From: Brassica napus
Lineage: Eukaryota > Streptophyta > Magnoliopsida > Brassicales > Brassicaceae
Direction of reading: 5' to 3'
Assembly: GCF_020379485.1 (NCBI RefSeq)
Contig: NC_063452.1
Coordinates: 27,472,770-27,536,769 of the forward strand
Length of the DNA: 64,000 nt
Part shown: positions 42,385 through 54,729 of the stretch, piece by piece
Numbering within the stretch: the first letter of the stretch is position 1
Layout: every line of letters starts with the position of its first letter
Made by a program: the position numbers and the translations under genes
The notes under the pieces: generated by a model
What the model saw: only the letters and a program-made list of their open reading frames with translations
Told to the model about the DNA's origin: nothing
Database searches by the model: none

Positions 42385-44907
42385 CTATGGAGAATGAGTA
42401 GAGGGAGATGCTCCCTCCTCGTCGTCCTCAGGTGGTAACTCTTCAAGGTGCTCATCAGTAAGAGTGCCCATCTCTTCAATGTAGAAGGCTTGCCCGAACA
42501 CAATTGGTTTCTTCATTTTCTCCTTGATGTCAAAGTGGAGAACATGCCCTTTACCCAAATGGAGATCAATCGTGCCCTCTTTCACCTTAACAATTGCTCC
42601 TGCTGTAGCTAAGAATGGCCTTCCAAGAATCAATGGGTCCTGAGCCTCCTCACCCATCTCAAGCACCACAAAATCTGTAGGTATCTCATACCTTCCAATC
42701 TTCACAGGTAGGTCCTCTAAGATGCCCACAGGGTACTTCACTGAACGATCAGCTAAGACCAGAGAGAGTTTACACTTCTTGTACTGAGTGAATCCAAGCT
42801 TCTTTGCAACAGACAAAGGCATCACGCTGACACTAGCTCCCAAATCGCAGAGACATTTCTCAAATACCATAGGTCCAAGAGCACAAGGTAGTGTGAAGCA
42901 TCCTGGATCCTCTAACTTTTCTGGAACATCAAGCCTCTGGATGATGGCACTGCACTCATGGGTAAGAATCATCATGCTTTCCATTTCCTTCTTCTTTGCA
43001 GCTACAACATCTTTCAGGAACTTGTTGTATTGAGGAATCAACATGAAAGCATCGATGATGGGCATTGCAACCTGAGCTTCGCTCATTTGCTTCTCAAACA
43101 AAGCCTTGTACTTCTCTAGCAGCTGCCTCTTGAATCTACCAGGGAATGGTAGTTTGGGTTCATAGGGAGGAGGAACAAAAGAATTCTCACTTGCTGGAGC
43201 AAGAACTTCACCATCTTTCACTGTTTTCTTCTCTTCCCCCACCTTTCCTTTACCTTTGGCTTCCACAATCTTCTCCAAGATTTCATCATTGATTTTCTCA
43301 TCAATAATCACCACTTCATCATCGAAGTTGATGGCCACCTCCTCATCTACTTTCTCAGCATCCCTGGTGAGGGTTGTAGGAGGTAACTGCTTACCGCTCC
43401 TAAGGGTGATAGCTTTGGCCTCCTTGCGGTTTTGGTCAGATTTTCCAGGTAGAGATCCTTGCTGGCGAGTCTGGTGAGTGTTCATGGAAGCAAACTGATT
43501 CTCTAAATTTTTGACTGTAGAAGCAAGATGTGAGAACTTGTTGTTGAGCTCATTGTAGCTCCCATCAATCTTGGAATGAAGGTTCTTCAACTCATAACCA
43601 ACATGCTTCTCACTTCTAGTCTGAGACTCCAAGATTTGTTTCAGCAGGGTGTCAGTGCTGCTCTCTTGAGGAGCAGAGGAACTAGATGAGGGGTTTTTCT
43701 GAGGTTGATAGCTGCCTTGCTGGTTGTGTCGAGGCGGATAACCACTCTGTTGGTTGTTGGGATAGGATTTCTGTTGGTAGTTGTTGTACTGAAAGTTGGG
43801 CTCTTTTTTGTACCAGCTACCATTGTTGTTGATGAAACACAGCTCTTCCTGACCTTCCAAACCCTCAACCTCATGGACAACAGGGGGTGTCTCTTGGCTT
43901 GGGTTACCAACAAAGTGCAGCTGCTCTTGTGTGGCTTTATCAGCAAGGAGGATGTCTATCTTATCCTGTAGAGCTTTCAACTCCTTCCTCGTCTGCTTAT
44001 CATCTGTTCGACTGCCTCTGTCGTGGTCTCCACTGTAGATTGCATCACTCTTTACCATGTTGTCAACCAGCTCCTCTGCATCTGCCTCAGTTCTCCCCAA
44101 GAAGAACCCATTGCTAGCTGTATCCAGTTTGGCCCTATACTTAGGAAGAGCACCACGGTAGAATGTGCTCAGCAAGCTCTCCTTAGAAAAACCATGGTGT
44201 GGGCATTAAGCTTGGTAGCCCTTGAATCTCTTCCAGGCTTCACTGAAGCCTTCCAAGTTCTTCTGTTGAAAGCTGGAAATCTCATTTTTCAGCTTAGCAG
44301 TTCTTGAAGTAGAGAAGAACTTCTCCAAGAATGCTCTCTTGCAATCATCCCAAGTGGTGATAGAGTCGCTGGGTAGAGACTTCTCCCACTGACGTGCCTT
44401 ATCCCCCAAAGAGAAAGGGAATAGCTTGAGCTTTAAGGCATCTTCGGACACACCATTGGTTTTTGACAACCCACAGTAGCTGTCGAACTTGTCCAAGTGA
44501 TCAAATGGGTCCTCTAGAGCCAAGCCATGATTCTTGTTGTTCTCGATCACGTTGAGGAGTCCTGACTTGACCTCAAAGTTGTTGGCTGCCACAGCCGGTG
44601 CTCGGATTCCTAGTCTATGACCATGAATGTTGGGCCGGTCATAAGTACCAATGGGTCGAGCTGCCTGCGGTTGGTGTTCTGCCCCTTGCGGTGGATCTGC
44701 CATATCAATATCCAATCTCTGCAAGTGGGCTTGTTGTTCTTCTTCTCTTCTAGCTCTAGCACACTCTCTCTCGAAAGCTCTGATGTCTGCTACTATTGGA
44801 ACTAGGTTTGATGGACCTCTACTCCTCAAATTCATAAACCTGAAAGTGAAAGGTAGGTGAAGAAGAAGAATCAGTAACAAAACAAAATTAAAATGACTTA
44901 GTCTCAA
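42385..44907 (-). pseudogene. Athila-like Gag-protease, one in-frame nonsense codon
   Basis: A single frame of about 840 codons, interrupted once by TAA at 44208-44206 (AATTAAG context; GYQA then stop, then CPHHGFSKESLLSTFY), consistent with a C-to-T change in a Gln codon. The amino part has the retrotransposon Gag fold (FDHLDKFDSYCGLSKTNG, FPFSLGDKARQWEKSLP, AFLEKFFSTSRTAKLKNEI). The middle is a low-complexity NNQQ/SS linker. The carboxy part has a retropepsin-like site, CLCDLGASVSVMP, then LILGRPFLATAGA. The usual Athila polyprotein continues into Pol; this one ends after the protease at DDEEGASPSTHSP. The first ATG of the track-length frame is at 44907; a better start may be MNLRSRG at about 44835. 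Confidence 0.85.
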
Positions 44908-44948
44908 GCAAGTGACTAAATCTCAATGTTTAAATCTACTCAGAATTT

Positions 44949-44961
44949 GGCAACGGCGCCA
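44949..44961 (-). other. Primer-binding site, tRNA-Asp type
   Basis: The minus strand reads TGGCGCCGTTGCC, three bases after the 5' LTR end (ACATCA). It is the classical Athila/Tat primer site and contrasts with the TGG-less sites of the Copia elements in this window. Confidence 0.85.
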
Positions 44962-44964
44962 ATT

Positions 44965-46317
44965 TGATGTTAGGAGTTTTCAAGGCTCCTAAGACAAATG
45001 TTGTAGTATAAATGATTGTCGAACCAGTTCTGAGAGATATGAAAGCACTGAGAATGCAAGTACTCACTTAATCTAAGTGCAACCAATGATTTAGATGAGT
45101 TTTAAGCTATGACTAAAACTAAAAAGCAATAACAGAATGATATTTTCTTGACTAAGGGAAAAGAGAACTCATGGGCATAGGGATTAGACATTGGGTGATC
45201 AAGTTTCGAACTAAGGATGACAAATGATCAATCAAACTATCGACCTTAAGCCTAGACACAATTCTAAGCAAGCTCTATGTCTAGATGAATGCTCATTTGC
45301 TAACATATCTCAAACATCAAATGTCTTTGGTTGAATAATATGAAAGCAATCATTACTAACAAGTCTATTAGCTATTTTAGCACCTTTAACAACAAATGTC
45401 TTTGGGAAAGTATACTAAAATCCTAGGAGAGTTGTCTCAGACATTTCATCAAACACCTTTTGGGTGGGAAATGCCTATTGATCAACTTTTGAGTGGCCAA
45501 CTCAGAAGATGCATTATGAATACTCTAATAGCAAGGAACAAGAATGATCTACACTAAAACATCCTAGAACTAACCTAATCACCCTTAATCTCCCTAACCC
45601 ATGAATTCAAAAGGTGATTACTCACTAATCTCCATAATTCCTCTTAAACCCATATTGGATTTCAGATTAATCATGTAGAGAAATAGATAAGAAATCAACA
45701 AGAACACAAGAACATAACAATCAAAATCCAAGAGATGAACTTCTCAAGAGAGTTTTTTTTTGTATTTCTCAATAGATCCAAAGATAATCTGTCTGCCGCC
45801 TCGGCATGTCGCTACGACAAGTCGCTCCGGCCTTCAGGAGCGACCTCAGTGGGTCGCTCTGAGAGGTCGCTCCGGGCTTCGCTTCGTGTCGTCTCGCCAT
45901 AGAGACGCGAGCGACCTCGGGGTGTCGCTTTGGGAGGTCGCTCCGAGAGGGGTGTGAGATGCGAACGACCTCGGTGCGTCGCTCTGGGCAAGTCGCTCTG
46001 GGCTTCCAACGGGATGAGTATGGCGAGCGACTTCACGGGGTCGCTCCAGCTAGGTCGCTCCGAGAGGTGCTTTGGATCGACCTCATGACGTCGCTGCGGA
46101 ACCTCGCTCCCATCCTCTGCTCGTCCAATGATCACCTATTTCACCTCCTTTGAGCTCCAAATGCATCCAAATGTCCCCAAGAACTCCATGTGGCACTCCA
46201 ACACCTGATAAAGACTCATGTATGCAAAATGTAACCTAAACATGGCTAAATCCTAGTCTATATGATCAAAATGCACATGGACGAATGGATAAGATAATGG
46301 AAATATGCAAGATATCA
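44965..46317 (-). repeat. Complete 5' LTR of the Athila-like element
   Basis: 1353 bp, plus-strand TGATGTTAGG to GATATCA. The second copy of the GTCGCTC array is at 45790-46110. The base pairs right of it (ACCGT) continue the LINE reading frame. Confidence 0.88.
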
Positions 46318-48410
46318 ACCGTCTGTGAAGACAAGAATGTCATATGCAAAGCTTAAATGGGTCAGCTTAACAGCCTGACATTGCGGGTGGTATCCAAAAG
46401 AACCAGCAGAAGCGGCTTCATTAAATAGCTTAGATAGGACATTGTTTAAGATCACATATAAGTAGGGAGATAGAGAGCATCGCAGCCTAATACCCATGGC
46501 ACTAGTAAAAAACCCTTCCAAGCTTCCATTCACTGCCACATAGAAGGAGGCAGTCAATATACATAACGTGATCCACTGAATAAACCGTTCTGGAAGCCCC
46601 ATAGCCTTGAGAACCGAGGTGATAAATGACCATTTGACCGTATCAAATGCCTTTGAGATGTCAAATTTTATGGCGCATCTATCGGTATTAGTCTTCTCGT
46701 GATACCCATTAACAAGCTCCAAAGCAAGCAAAACATTTTCCAAGAGAAGCCTACCTTTGACAAAAGCGCTTTGATTGAGCTCAATTGCTACTGGGAGGAT
46801 CCACTTCAGACGTCTCGCTATTACCTTAGATATGACCTTATACAGGAGGTTACAGCAAACAATAGGGCGAAAGTCCTTCATTGACTGAGCTGTCTCCGTC
46901 TTAGGTATAAGAGACAGGATGGTGGCGTTGATACCAGATGGGAGGAATCCAAATAAAAAGAAAGACTGTATCTCAGTGATAAAATCCTTTCCAATGACTG
47001 GCCAAGCAGCGACATAAAATTCCTTAGTGTAGCCATCTGGCCCCGAAACTTTATCATTAGGGAGAGCTTGTAGCGCTGAAATTATCTCTGCGGCTGTTAC
47101 CGGAGCCGCTAGACGTCATGCATCCTCAAGAAAACATCTATAAATCAGCAAATTCTGCAGGGAGCTAATCGAAATGTCCTCATTCTCCTGATCTTGACAC
47201 TGCAAGAATTTTTGAAAATGCATCACTGCCTCCTTCTTTATATCTGCACTGGTCGTAAGGATAGTTCCATCTTCAATGACCAAAAGTCTGATGGCATTCT
47301 TTGCTGCTCTTGACTGGACTGATTGATGAAAAAAGGTTGTGTTCTGATCCCCCGCTTTCAACCACTGAATACAAGATTTCTGGCGGTAGAATTTCCCCTC
47401 AATCCTAGCCAGATGATTCCATCTATCAGAGGCAGCAGCAGCTGCGGCAAAGGTGATTGGATTAGGGTCCTGTAGTACCTAGTTCTGACAGCAACATAGC
47501 ACCTCATAGGCCTGCTTTGTACGGTTGGGTAGATCTCCGTAGTGCGTTTTATTTAAAGCTCTCATCTCAAACTTCAGTTGCTTTAACTTCTTATGTAATA
47601 AACTCAACGCACTTCTTGAATGGTATAAATCTTCCGTAGTCTCCCATACCTTAGCTACTGTTGGCAAAAATTCCTCATGCTCTGCCAAATAATTGAAAAA
47701 AACGGAAGGGTTTCCAAGCTTCTTCCTTACTGCCAGCTAAATGTACCATACATCTCCCATGATCTGAGACTCCTCCAGCATCAAATCGAGCAAATGACTG
47801 AGGAAAGCACCTAGCTTCTTGCCTATGGAGTTGTCTTCCACCATGTGAACAGAGCTCCTACATAAGGCATATCTGAAAGAGCACAATCATGTACTGCCTC
47901 CTGAAACTGACGCATACCCATCTGATCTGCAAGATAATCGTTCACTCGAGAATGCTCTCCTGATGCCAAGGTTGCATTAAAATCCCCCAGCACAATCCAT
48001 GGCATAGCATAATGACTGTAAGCCGCTTGCGCTCCGCGCAACTCTTCCCATAACTGTCTCCTCTCGCCCTCTGAATTTGAAGCATAAACTGCCGAACACA
48101 AAAATTGCTCCTTTGTTTCAGGAATCTGCACCGCACATGTGATCACTTGTGCACTCGAATGTAATCGCGTGACTACCACTTTATCAGACCAACAGAACCA
48201 AATGCGCCCAAGATGATGGTGATCATAGTTGGTGATTGCGGTCCATCCCGGTAAAGCAACCTTCATACACTTATTACAATTCTCCTCTCGTACTCTAGTT
48301 TCAAGTAAGCAGCCAAAAAGTGGTTTCTCTGCATGTACCCAATTACGAACTGCTCCATGTTTGCGCGACATGTTGAAGCCACGCATATTCCAAGCGAAAA
48401 AAAACGTCAT
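46318..48410 (-). pseudogene. LINE ORF2 remnant: endonuclease and reverse transcriptase
   Basis: On the minus strand from 48410: an apurinic-type endonuclease domain with WNMRGFNMSRKHGAVRNW, ETRV and the GDFNA motif (48410-47823). After stops and shifts come linker pieces (47688-47479, 47361-47116). The reverse transcriptase follows (46920-46318) with LIPK, DFRPIVCCNLLYKVISKVIA, QSAFVKGR and KFDISKAFDTVKWSF. The catalytic FADD site reads FAYD here, so one of the two essential aspartates is lost. It is cut at FTDG by the Athila-like insertion. About 1.3 kb between this point and the zf-RVT piece at 39652 is missing. Confidence 0.85.
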
Positions 48411-49866
48411 AACTTCCTAACGAAAGTTTTTTTGTTGTTGTTCTGCACCTTCATCAACTTCAAATCCCTCGAGTTTGCTATCTTCCGCTTTGTAGCCTTA
48501 GATGCGACTCCAGTTTGTTTACCACTTTTCTTACTTTCCCTTGGAAGAGTGGCTTCCATTACTTCCTCAACCAACACCTCTCCTTTTTCAATTTCTGTCT
48601 CATCTTCATTCTCATCCTCTGAAACAGCCAGCACATTAAATCTCGATGGAAAGACTATTATAGCTGTTTCCATCCCATGACTGCTTTCACCCACCTGTTT
48701 ATCAGAACTTTTCTCAGCCGTTGGACTCCTTGGCCCTCCATTAACCAAAGACCAATTTTGATGCTCTTCATTAAATACAAACGACTCCACATTTCCTCCC
48801 TGGATCTTCAATGCCATCTCGCTATCAGCGGGAGCAATACCTGTTTTCTCTACCAAGGGCGGCTGCTGGTAGGTAGGCGTGTTTCAGAGTGTCAAGACTT
48901 CGAGCTCATTGAGTAGATCATTCACAACATTCGACTGCGTCCCACTAACAGTATCATCCAGCTTCAGCCCTTGCTCTTTATCATCATTTACTCCTGAATT
49001 GGAACCTTCGACAACAGAGTCAACAATAGCTATACCACTGTGCTTCTTCAGAATCTCCACTTTCTATGACTTACATTCCACTCCTCTGTGTCACCAGGCG
49101 AGGCAAACAGTACATCTTGGCGGTAACCATGGGTAAAGAACCTCGATAGTAACCTCTTCACCATTTGCATCATGAAAATTAATCTTCTCAATCAGAGTGT
49201 TGTGAAGATTTACTTCCACCAGTACTCTAGCTACATCCAACCTTATGCATCTCTCCGTATTCGGATGGAGCTTCACAAACTTTCCTACTGCGCGAGACAG
49301 ACACTTCAAACCCTTCCTCGAGAACACGTGACTTGGTACACCTTTAAGATCAATCCACATCGGCATTGCTGTGAGATCAGGTTGATTGAGCGCAGTTTCC
49401 GGAGACCATTCATTCACTACCAGCGGAACATCAGCGATGTGCCAATCTTTCCGCTGTAAAACTCGTGCTCTGGCTTGGGGATTCTCAATCCTAAAGAGGA
49501 CTGTGTTCTTCTCCAGGAACTGGACATCAATCTTACTACCATTCTTTCCTGCCATCCAAAGTCGATTGGTCGTGGCGTGAATAGAACCGATATGAGGCGC
49601 ATCACCTATGAATATCCAACCACATAGCACTTCCATAACGGGTTTGGATCCGACAAAATCTCCGGAGGGATCTCCAGCGAGACCACACCATCGACTGCAC
49701 CAATCACTTCAACACTAACATTTTCTGGACTTTTCGACCAAGGAGAATCGCGACTCACAGATCGGGGACTTGCAGAGCTGGAGGGGAGATCCCTAGATTG
49801 GATGGGGAGATCACCGGAGGAAGGAGGGGGGGGGGGGATCGGACAAATCATCCGTGCGCATCGCAA
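48407..49866 (-). pseudogene. LINE ORF1 remnant (DUF4283 / zinc-knuckle type)
   Basis: Minus-strand pieces in order. A proline/serine-rich amino end with PEILSDPNPLWKCYVVGY lies at 49866-49610. A frameshift at about 49612 is followed by the DUF4283 domain (IGSIHATTNRLW, FRIENPQARARVLQRKDWHI, PMWIDLKGVPSHVFSRKGL), ending PRCTVCLAW at 49091. The carboxy region holds the plant LINE ORF1 block FPSRFNVLAVSEDEN at about 48640 and ends at 48407, overlapping the ORF2 start. Stops and shifts make it non-functional. A 12-base G run (49826-49837) codes prolines in the first piece. Confidence 0.8.
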
Positions 49867-49899
49867 CCCTAATCGCCGCCACCGAATAATTTCAATTTC

Positions 49900-52550
49900 T
49901 AATCAACAAAATGTCGTAACAACACTTTCACCATTTAGATCATATGCCAAATTATTAAATATACAATATTCTAACATTTCAACAACCAAGTGTTATGAAT
50001 GGGTCGGTTTAATGAATCTATAAATTACTTGATAATGTAACTATGCAATAACAACCCACAAATAGATATGAGCCATATTCGTTTCAGTAACACTACAAGT
50101 AAGACTGGGCGACTTAAGTTTCTTCACAGTTTCGATTGTTCGGGTGAAACAAGAGAAACACATATATCAAAAACTAAAAGAAATTGACAAACGCTTGTGT
50201 CGCCAAACTAAACTGCGGTCGTTTTTCTTCTTTATCTTTTTTCTGCATCGTTACTTTGCAACTAAAAAATAGTCATTTCTTTCATTTTTTTCTTCTCTCC
50301 CATTAAAATTTGTGTCCCAGACGATTATCGCAGCAATTCCCAAACGAAAATGGCCATTTTCTACAACTAAAAAATAATATCCCGCGGCAAACCACTAGTA
50401 AAATTTATGGTTCTAAGTTATTTTACTCAAAACAAATTTTCAACAAAAATCAAACACTTATACGAGTAATGATGACGATTTCGTTTCATTTTAGGAAGGA
50501 TATGAGAGTTTATGAAAGTTATTATTTTCTTCCCTTTTACATTTCTTCAATTTCTCAAAGAACAAAAAGAAAAGATATAAGAAGAATCTTGGTTGGAGAT
50601 AAATTTTATACTGATAAAAAAAAAATAAGAATCGAAAGAATAAGAGGAAGAAGAAGAAGAAGAAAAAAGAATTAAATACTTATTAGAGATATATTTTACA
50701 TTATAGAAGATACAAAATATGAATTAGTTTGTCACTGTGGTGTGGTTGAGGGTCACAATATTCCTTGAATCAATCAGGGCTCGAAACCCCTCTTCAACAG
50801 TATTGAAAAAAATATATATTTTAAAATAATTATTATATTAAATTGTAATAAACAGCTCAGCAACACATAAGCTTCTGTTAGTGACTTGTCATAATTCATA
50901 AACGTTTGACTAAGTCAATACATGATTTAACCTAATTTTATTAGTTCGTGTATGAAATTTAAAATAAATTTACGTTTATGTATGTTTTAGCACATGTCAT
51001 TAGTGTATGTACTGATCGGGACCGCAACCCCCTGTTGATGTATGAAATGACCAATTTTCCGTTCTTGGAGACATAGAACTATGCAGATAATCTGGATAAA
51101 ATTCAATAATACATATCACCGGTAATTTTAAATATCGATTTACAGAAATCTGAACATGTTTTGCGTATCTAAATTATAGTGTGCATGTGAATGCATGTCA
51201 TTAAATATTAAAAATTCAGATTTGTATCATGTTATAAAAATAAAATGATATAAAATTAAATTAAATGTCGAATAAAATCTACGTTGTATCACGAATAGTT
51301 AATTCAAACTTAGCTGAAGATTTTCTTTTTGCAGAGAGATCTTTTAAAGGTCCAACATTCATAAATTTACACCAATAATGTCCGAAACACAAAACATTAG
51401 AATACAATATCATATTTTAAAATAAGTAATCAAGAGAAACGAGCTTTCTCTTTTTAAAAAGACATTATTTGAAAGTGTTTGGATTATTGAAGATGAAGTT
51501 TTGTATGTATTGTCCATCAAACATACGATGAGAATATATATGTATTATTATACAGTCAGCAAAATATTATAATATAATATTAAAATGGATACTAAAAGAT
51601 TGATTATACTCCATATCCAATCCATTAACAAATATGATTTAAAAATATCCAGTAACAAATGTGATTTTTAAAGAAAATAATAAAAATTGGTCATAACTCG
51701 TCAAAGTTATAAAATTAAGCAAAATAATTATATGTCTAATTAAAAAGTTTGAAATAGTTATATTATTCAAATTAATAAATTAATTCAGCTAAAACTAATT
51801 ATAAATAAATAATTTACCTAAAACCTAATAAAAATGATAAATAAATAAAATAAACTAAAATTATGGAAAATATGATAAATCAGCAAATTTACTTATCAAA
51901 TAATAGTATATATATCCTAATAGTATATATAACTAAATAATTCATAGATTAACGGTTCAAACATAATATATAATCAACCCTTGAAGCTGAAAACAAATAT
52001 CGACTTAAATATTTAATAAATTTCAAATCTTCCGCGAAATGCGGACGAAGCGCTGGTAATATTATAGAAGACTATATTTTCCAACTCACCTCTATTTGTT
52101 ACTCAAATACAAATTATTATTTTTACCTTTATATTAAAAGAATAAAACAATATTTTTTATTTATTACTATAAAATACATTTTAATTTAACCTTTTTATTT
52201 AGAGAAGAAAATGATATTGATATATATATATATATATATAGATTTTAGAGAAAGAAATAATATTTGATGCCAAATAAAAAAAATTGTTTAATTATTTTTA
52301 GAATAAAAAACCGAGAGATTTGTTTCTATAATTTGAAAGTTTTATATTAGAAATAACATTTTATTTATTTACTTTTAGAAGAATACAACCGAGAGATTTA
52401 TTTCTGTAGTTTGAAGATTTTATATTTTAGAAAGAAACGACATAAGTAGAAGCGGTCGTACACAAAAAAAAAACGAAATACCAAAACGCGCTTGTTTTCA
52501 CGAAACGTTTGAAACCGCAAACTCACAATAGTAAATTCAGAGAAAGAAGA
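49900..52550. other. AT-rich intergenic DNA upstream of IBR1, no gene seen
   Basis: No supported gene over 2.6 kb. Bases 50630-50670 are a GAA-rich purine run. Bases 50740-50800 and 51010-51040 carry similar CGGGACCGCAACCCC / GGGCTCGAAACCCC phrases. A TA run lies at 52211-52240. Near 52028-52066 the word CCGCGAAATGCGGACGAAGCGCTGG can fold and resembles a Helitron 3' hairpin, not provable here. The region is probably old transposon sequence. Confidence 0.5.
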
Positions 52551-52935
52551 AAGGGCAAATCTCCAAAATAGCATTTTTTTAAGTTTATGTTATAAAAATA
52601 ACCTTCAAAAACTAAAACGACGAAAATAACATTTTATCTTTTGAACAATTTAATTTTTTTTATTTTTCAAAATTTGAAATTTTATCCCAAAATCCCACTC
52701 CCCAACTCTAAACCTTAAAACCTAAACCCTAAACCCTAAACCCTAAATCCTAAACTCTAAACCCTAAACCCCAGCCCTAAACTCTAAACCCTAAACCCTA
52801 AACCCTAAATCCTAAACCCTAAACTCCACCTCTTAACTCTAAAATCTAATGTCTAAATTAATTTAGCATTGAGGTATAAGTATATATTTATCTTTTTTGA
52901 TAAAACATTAAATGCTATTTTGGTCATTTTTATTC
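52551..52935. mobile_element. Small TIR element carrying telomere-like repeats
   Basis: The termini contain CCAAAATAGCATTT (left, 52563-52576) and its inverted partner AATGCTATTTTGG (right, 52911-52923). A further diverged copy of the right end, AATGCTATGCTAGTCATTTT, lies at 52969-52988. The interior is AT-rich plus an array of CCCTAAA. No coding sequence. It lies about 100 bp upstream of the IBR1 start codon and so within its likely promoter or 5' region. Confidence 0.55.
52700..52833. repeat. Interstitial telomere-like array (CCCTAAA)n
   Basis: About 18 units of the plant telomere heptamer CCCTAAA with variants such as CCTAAAT, CTCTAAA and CCCCAGC. The degenerate state and the flanking TIR-like ends argue for spread by a transposon rather than an ancient chromosome end. 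Confidence 0.85.
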
Positions 52936-53039
52936 TTAGATGCTATACGTGCGGCAAAAAAAGTTTTCTAATGCTATGCTAGTCATTTTTGGAAGAACAA
53001 ATCAAGTTAAGCAAAAAAGAAAAGAAAAGAGAGAGAGAA

Positions 53040-54453
53040 ATGGAAGGGAAGAAGATAGGGAGGAGATTGGAAGGAAAGGTGGCGATAGTGACGGCTTCGA
53101 CGCAAGGGATCGGCTTCGGTATCATCGAGCGTTTCGGTCTCGAAGGCGCTTCCGTCGTCGTTTCTTCCCGCAAACAGGTTTCGAAATTGATGATTCTCTC
53201 AAAACATTCATTCATAGTGCTCTAGATCTTTGCTCCTGTGCATGATTAGATTAGCTTATGTTGCTGAGTAGCGATAACTGTGTTTTCGATCCTCGAAATT
53301 GATCCAAGATTTTGCTACTGTGTGATTGAATTGAAGTTATAGAAGAAAAGCTCTGACTCTTATTAGAGAAGGGAGTTTTTTTTTTTTGTGGAAACTCGTA
53401 TAGCCAACTTTTTACTGAGTCAAATGTGCAGGCAAATGTTGAGGAAGCAGTAGAAAAACTCAAAGCCAAAGGGATTGATGCTTATGGTATCGTCTGCCAT
53501 GTTTCCAATGCTCAACATCGCCGTAATCTTGTTGAAAAGACTGTTCAGGTAAACACATTTCTATTAGCTTAAATCATACTGTAAAAGGTCTCATTCTCTA
53601 TCAAAACTGATCATGGAGACATCTTTACATTACGATCTCTTTGATCTACTTAAGGGGAGATTTACAATTCTCTTCTCTGTTTGGTTTCAGAAATATGGAA
53701 AGATAGATATCCTTGTCTGTAACGCGGCTGCTAATCCATCTACGGACCCAATCTTGTCCACCAAAGAAGCTGTCCTTGACAAGCTTTGGGAAATCAATGT
53801 CAAATCCTCTATTCTTCTCCTTCAGGTAAACAAACCCTTTCCTTGTCATTTAGTGATGCAGAACAAAGTAAAAGTGTTGGCTTTGTCTCTTATATCAGGA
53901 TGTGGCTCCTCACTTAGAGAAGGGTTCCTCGGTTATCTTCATAACTTCCATCGCTGGATTTCAACCACAAGGATCCATGGCTATGTATGGTGTCACTAAG
54001 ACTGCTCTTCTCGGACTAACCAAGGTAATATGTCTTTTATGGTATCAGTGTCTTCCACATCTCACGACTGAATGATGGTGATGTTGATGACATTGAACAT
54101 CATGTGTCTTAGGCTCTTGCTGCTGAGATGGGTCCGGACACACGTGTCAATGCTGTTGCTCCCGGTTTTGTGCCCACACACTTCGCTTCTTTCATCACCG
54201 GGAACTCCCAAGTGGTAAAATGTTAAACTAATATTGAAACTGTTAGATTTTTGAGGTTATCATTGTACATAAAGTGATCGATAAACACTTGATCTATGCT
54301 TAGAGGGAAAGCATCGAAGAGAAGACTCTGCTTAACAGGTTGGGAACAACAGGGGACATGGCTGCTGCGGCCGCTTTCCTAGCATCAGATGATTCTTCTT
54401 ACATCACCGGAGAAACTTTGGTCGTCGCCGGAGGAATGCCCTCAAGGCTCTAA
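53040..54453 (+). CDS. IBR1: Peroxisomal short-chain dehydrogenase/reductase IBR1
   Basis: IBR1 acts in peroxisomes in the beta-oxidation-like conversion of indole-3-butyric acid to indole-3-acetic acid (known in Arabidopsis). Six exons: 53040-53177, 53432-53548, 53691-53825, 53899-54024, 54113-54214 and 54304-54453, all GT..AG. They give 768 nt and 255 residues, the normal length. The start is MEGKKIGRRLEGKVAIVTAS, matching the family. The nucleotide-binding turn is TASTQGIGFG (18-27), the structural motif NAAA is at 96-99, and the catalytic set is Ser147, Tyr160 and Lys164 (YGVTK). It ends in SRL, a peroxisomal targeting signal type 1. No damage seen. It lies convergent to the helicase remnant, about 280 bp from its end. 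Confidence 0.95.
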
Positions 54454-54729
54454 ATCAAGTAATAGTGTAACAAAACCCAACAATGAAATTGTCATTTTAT
54501 TTTAAAGTTTTCACGAACTAAGATTTTAAGAACAAGAAAAGAAGTTATAATAATATATCATAAAACCATCAACCTACGTTTGGTACTTTATGCTAAAGCT
54601 TTCTCTTAGTGTTTGACTATGCATCTATTAACATTAGTTACTTGTTTAGCAAGAAAATGATTCAGAATTTTAATTTAATACGTCCCTAGTTATCACAGTT
54701 CACTACCCAAAAAAGTTTTAAAAGAGCCA
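54454..54729. other. Convergent intergenic spacer
   Basis: This holds the 3' regions of IBR1 (plus) and the helicase gene (minus). No additional frame or repeat is seen. Confidence 0.6.

Larger units (their letters stand above)
39653..46317 (-). mobile_element. Gag-only Gypsy element, Athila/Tat type, inserted in the LINE
   Basis: The right (5') LTR is 44965-46317, 1353 bp with TGATGTTAGG and GATATCA ends. The left (3') LTR is truncated to 39653-40831 and lacks about 172 bp of its outer end. The primer site TGGCGCCGTTGCC (minus strand, 44961-44949), complementary to tRNA-Asp, is diagnostic for Athila-type Gypsy. The purine tract GTTTGGGGGAG precedes the left LTR. Inside is one long Gag-protease frame with a single nonsense codon, and no reverse transcriptase, RNase H or integrase. 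The LTRs differ by roughly 1%, so it is recent. Confidence 0.88.

Noticed and set aside
50310..50675. 121-codon plus-strand open frame
   Set aside because: Low-complexity Lys/Arg-rich tail from a GAA run; no domain and no splice or promoter support.
50750..50800. tRNA-like T-arm phrase GGGCTCGAAACCCC
   Set aside because: No acceptor stem, anticodon arm or D arm could be placed around it.
52028..52066. CCGCGAAATGCGGACGAAGCGCTGG as a Helitron end
   Set aside because: Same reason; it folds, but the terminus and partner end are missing.
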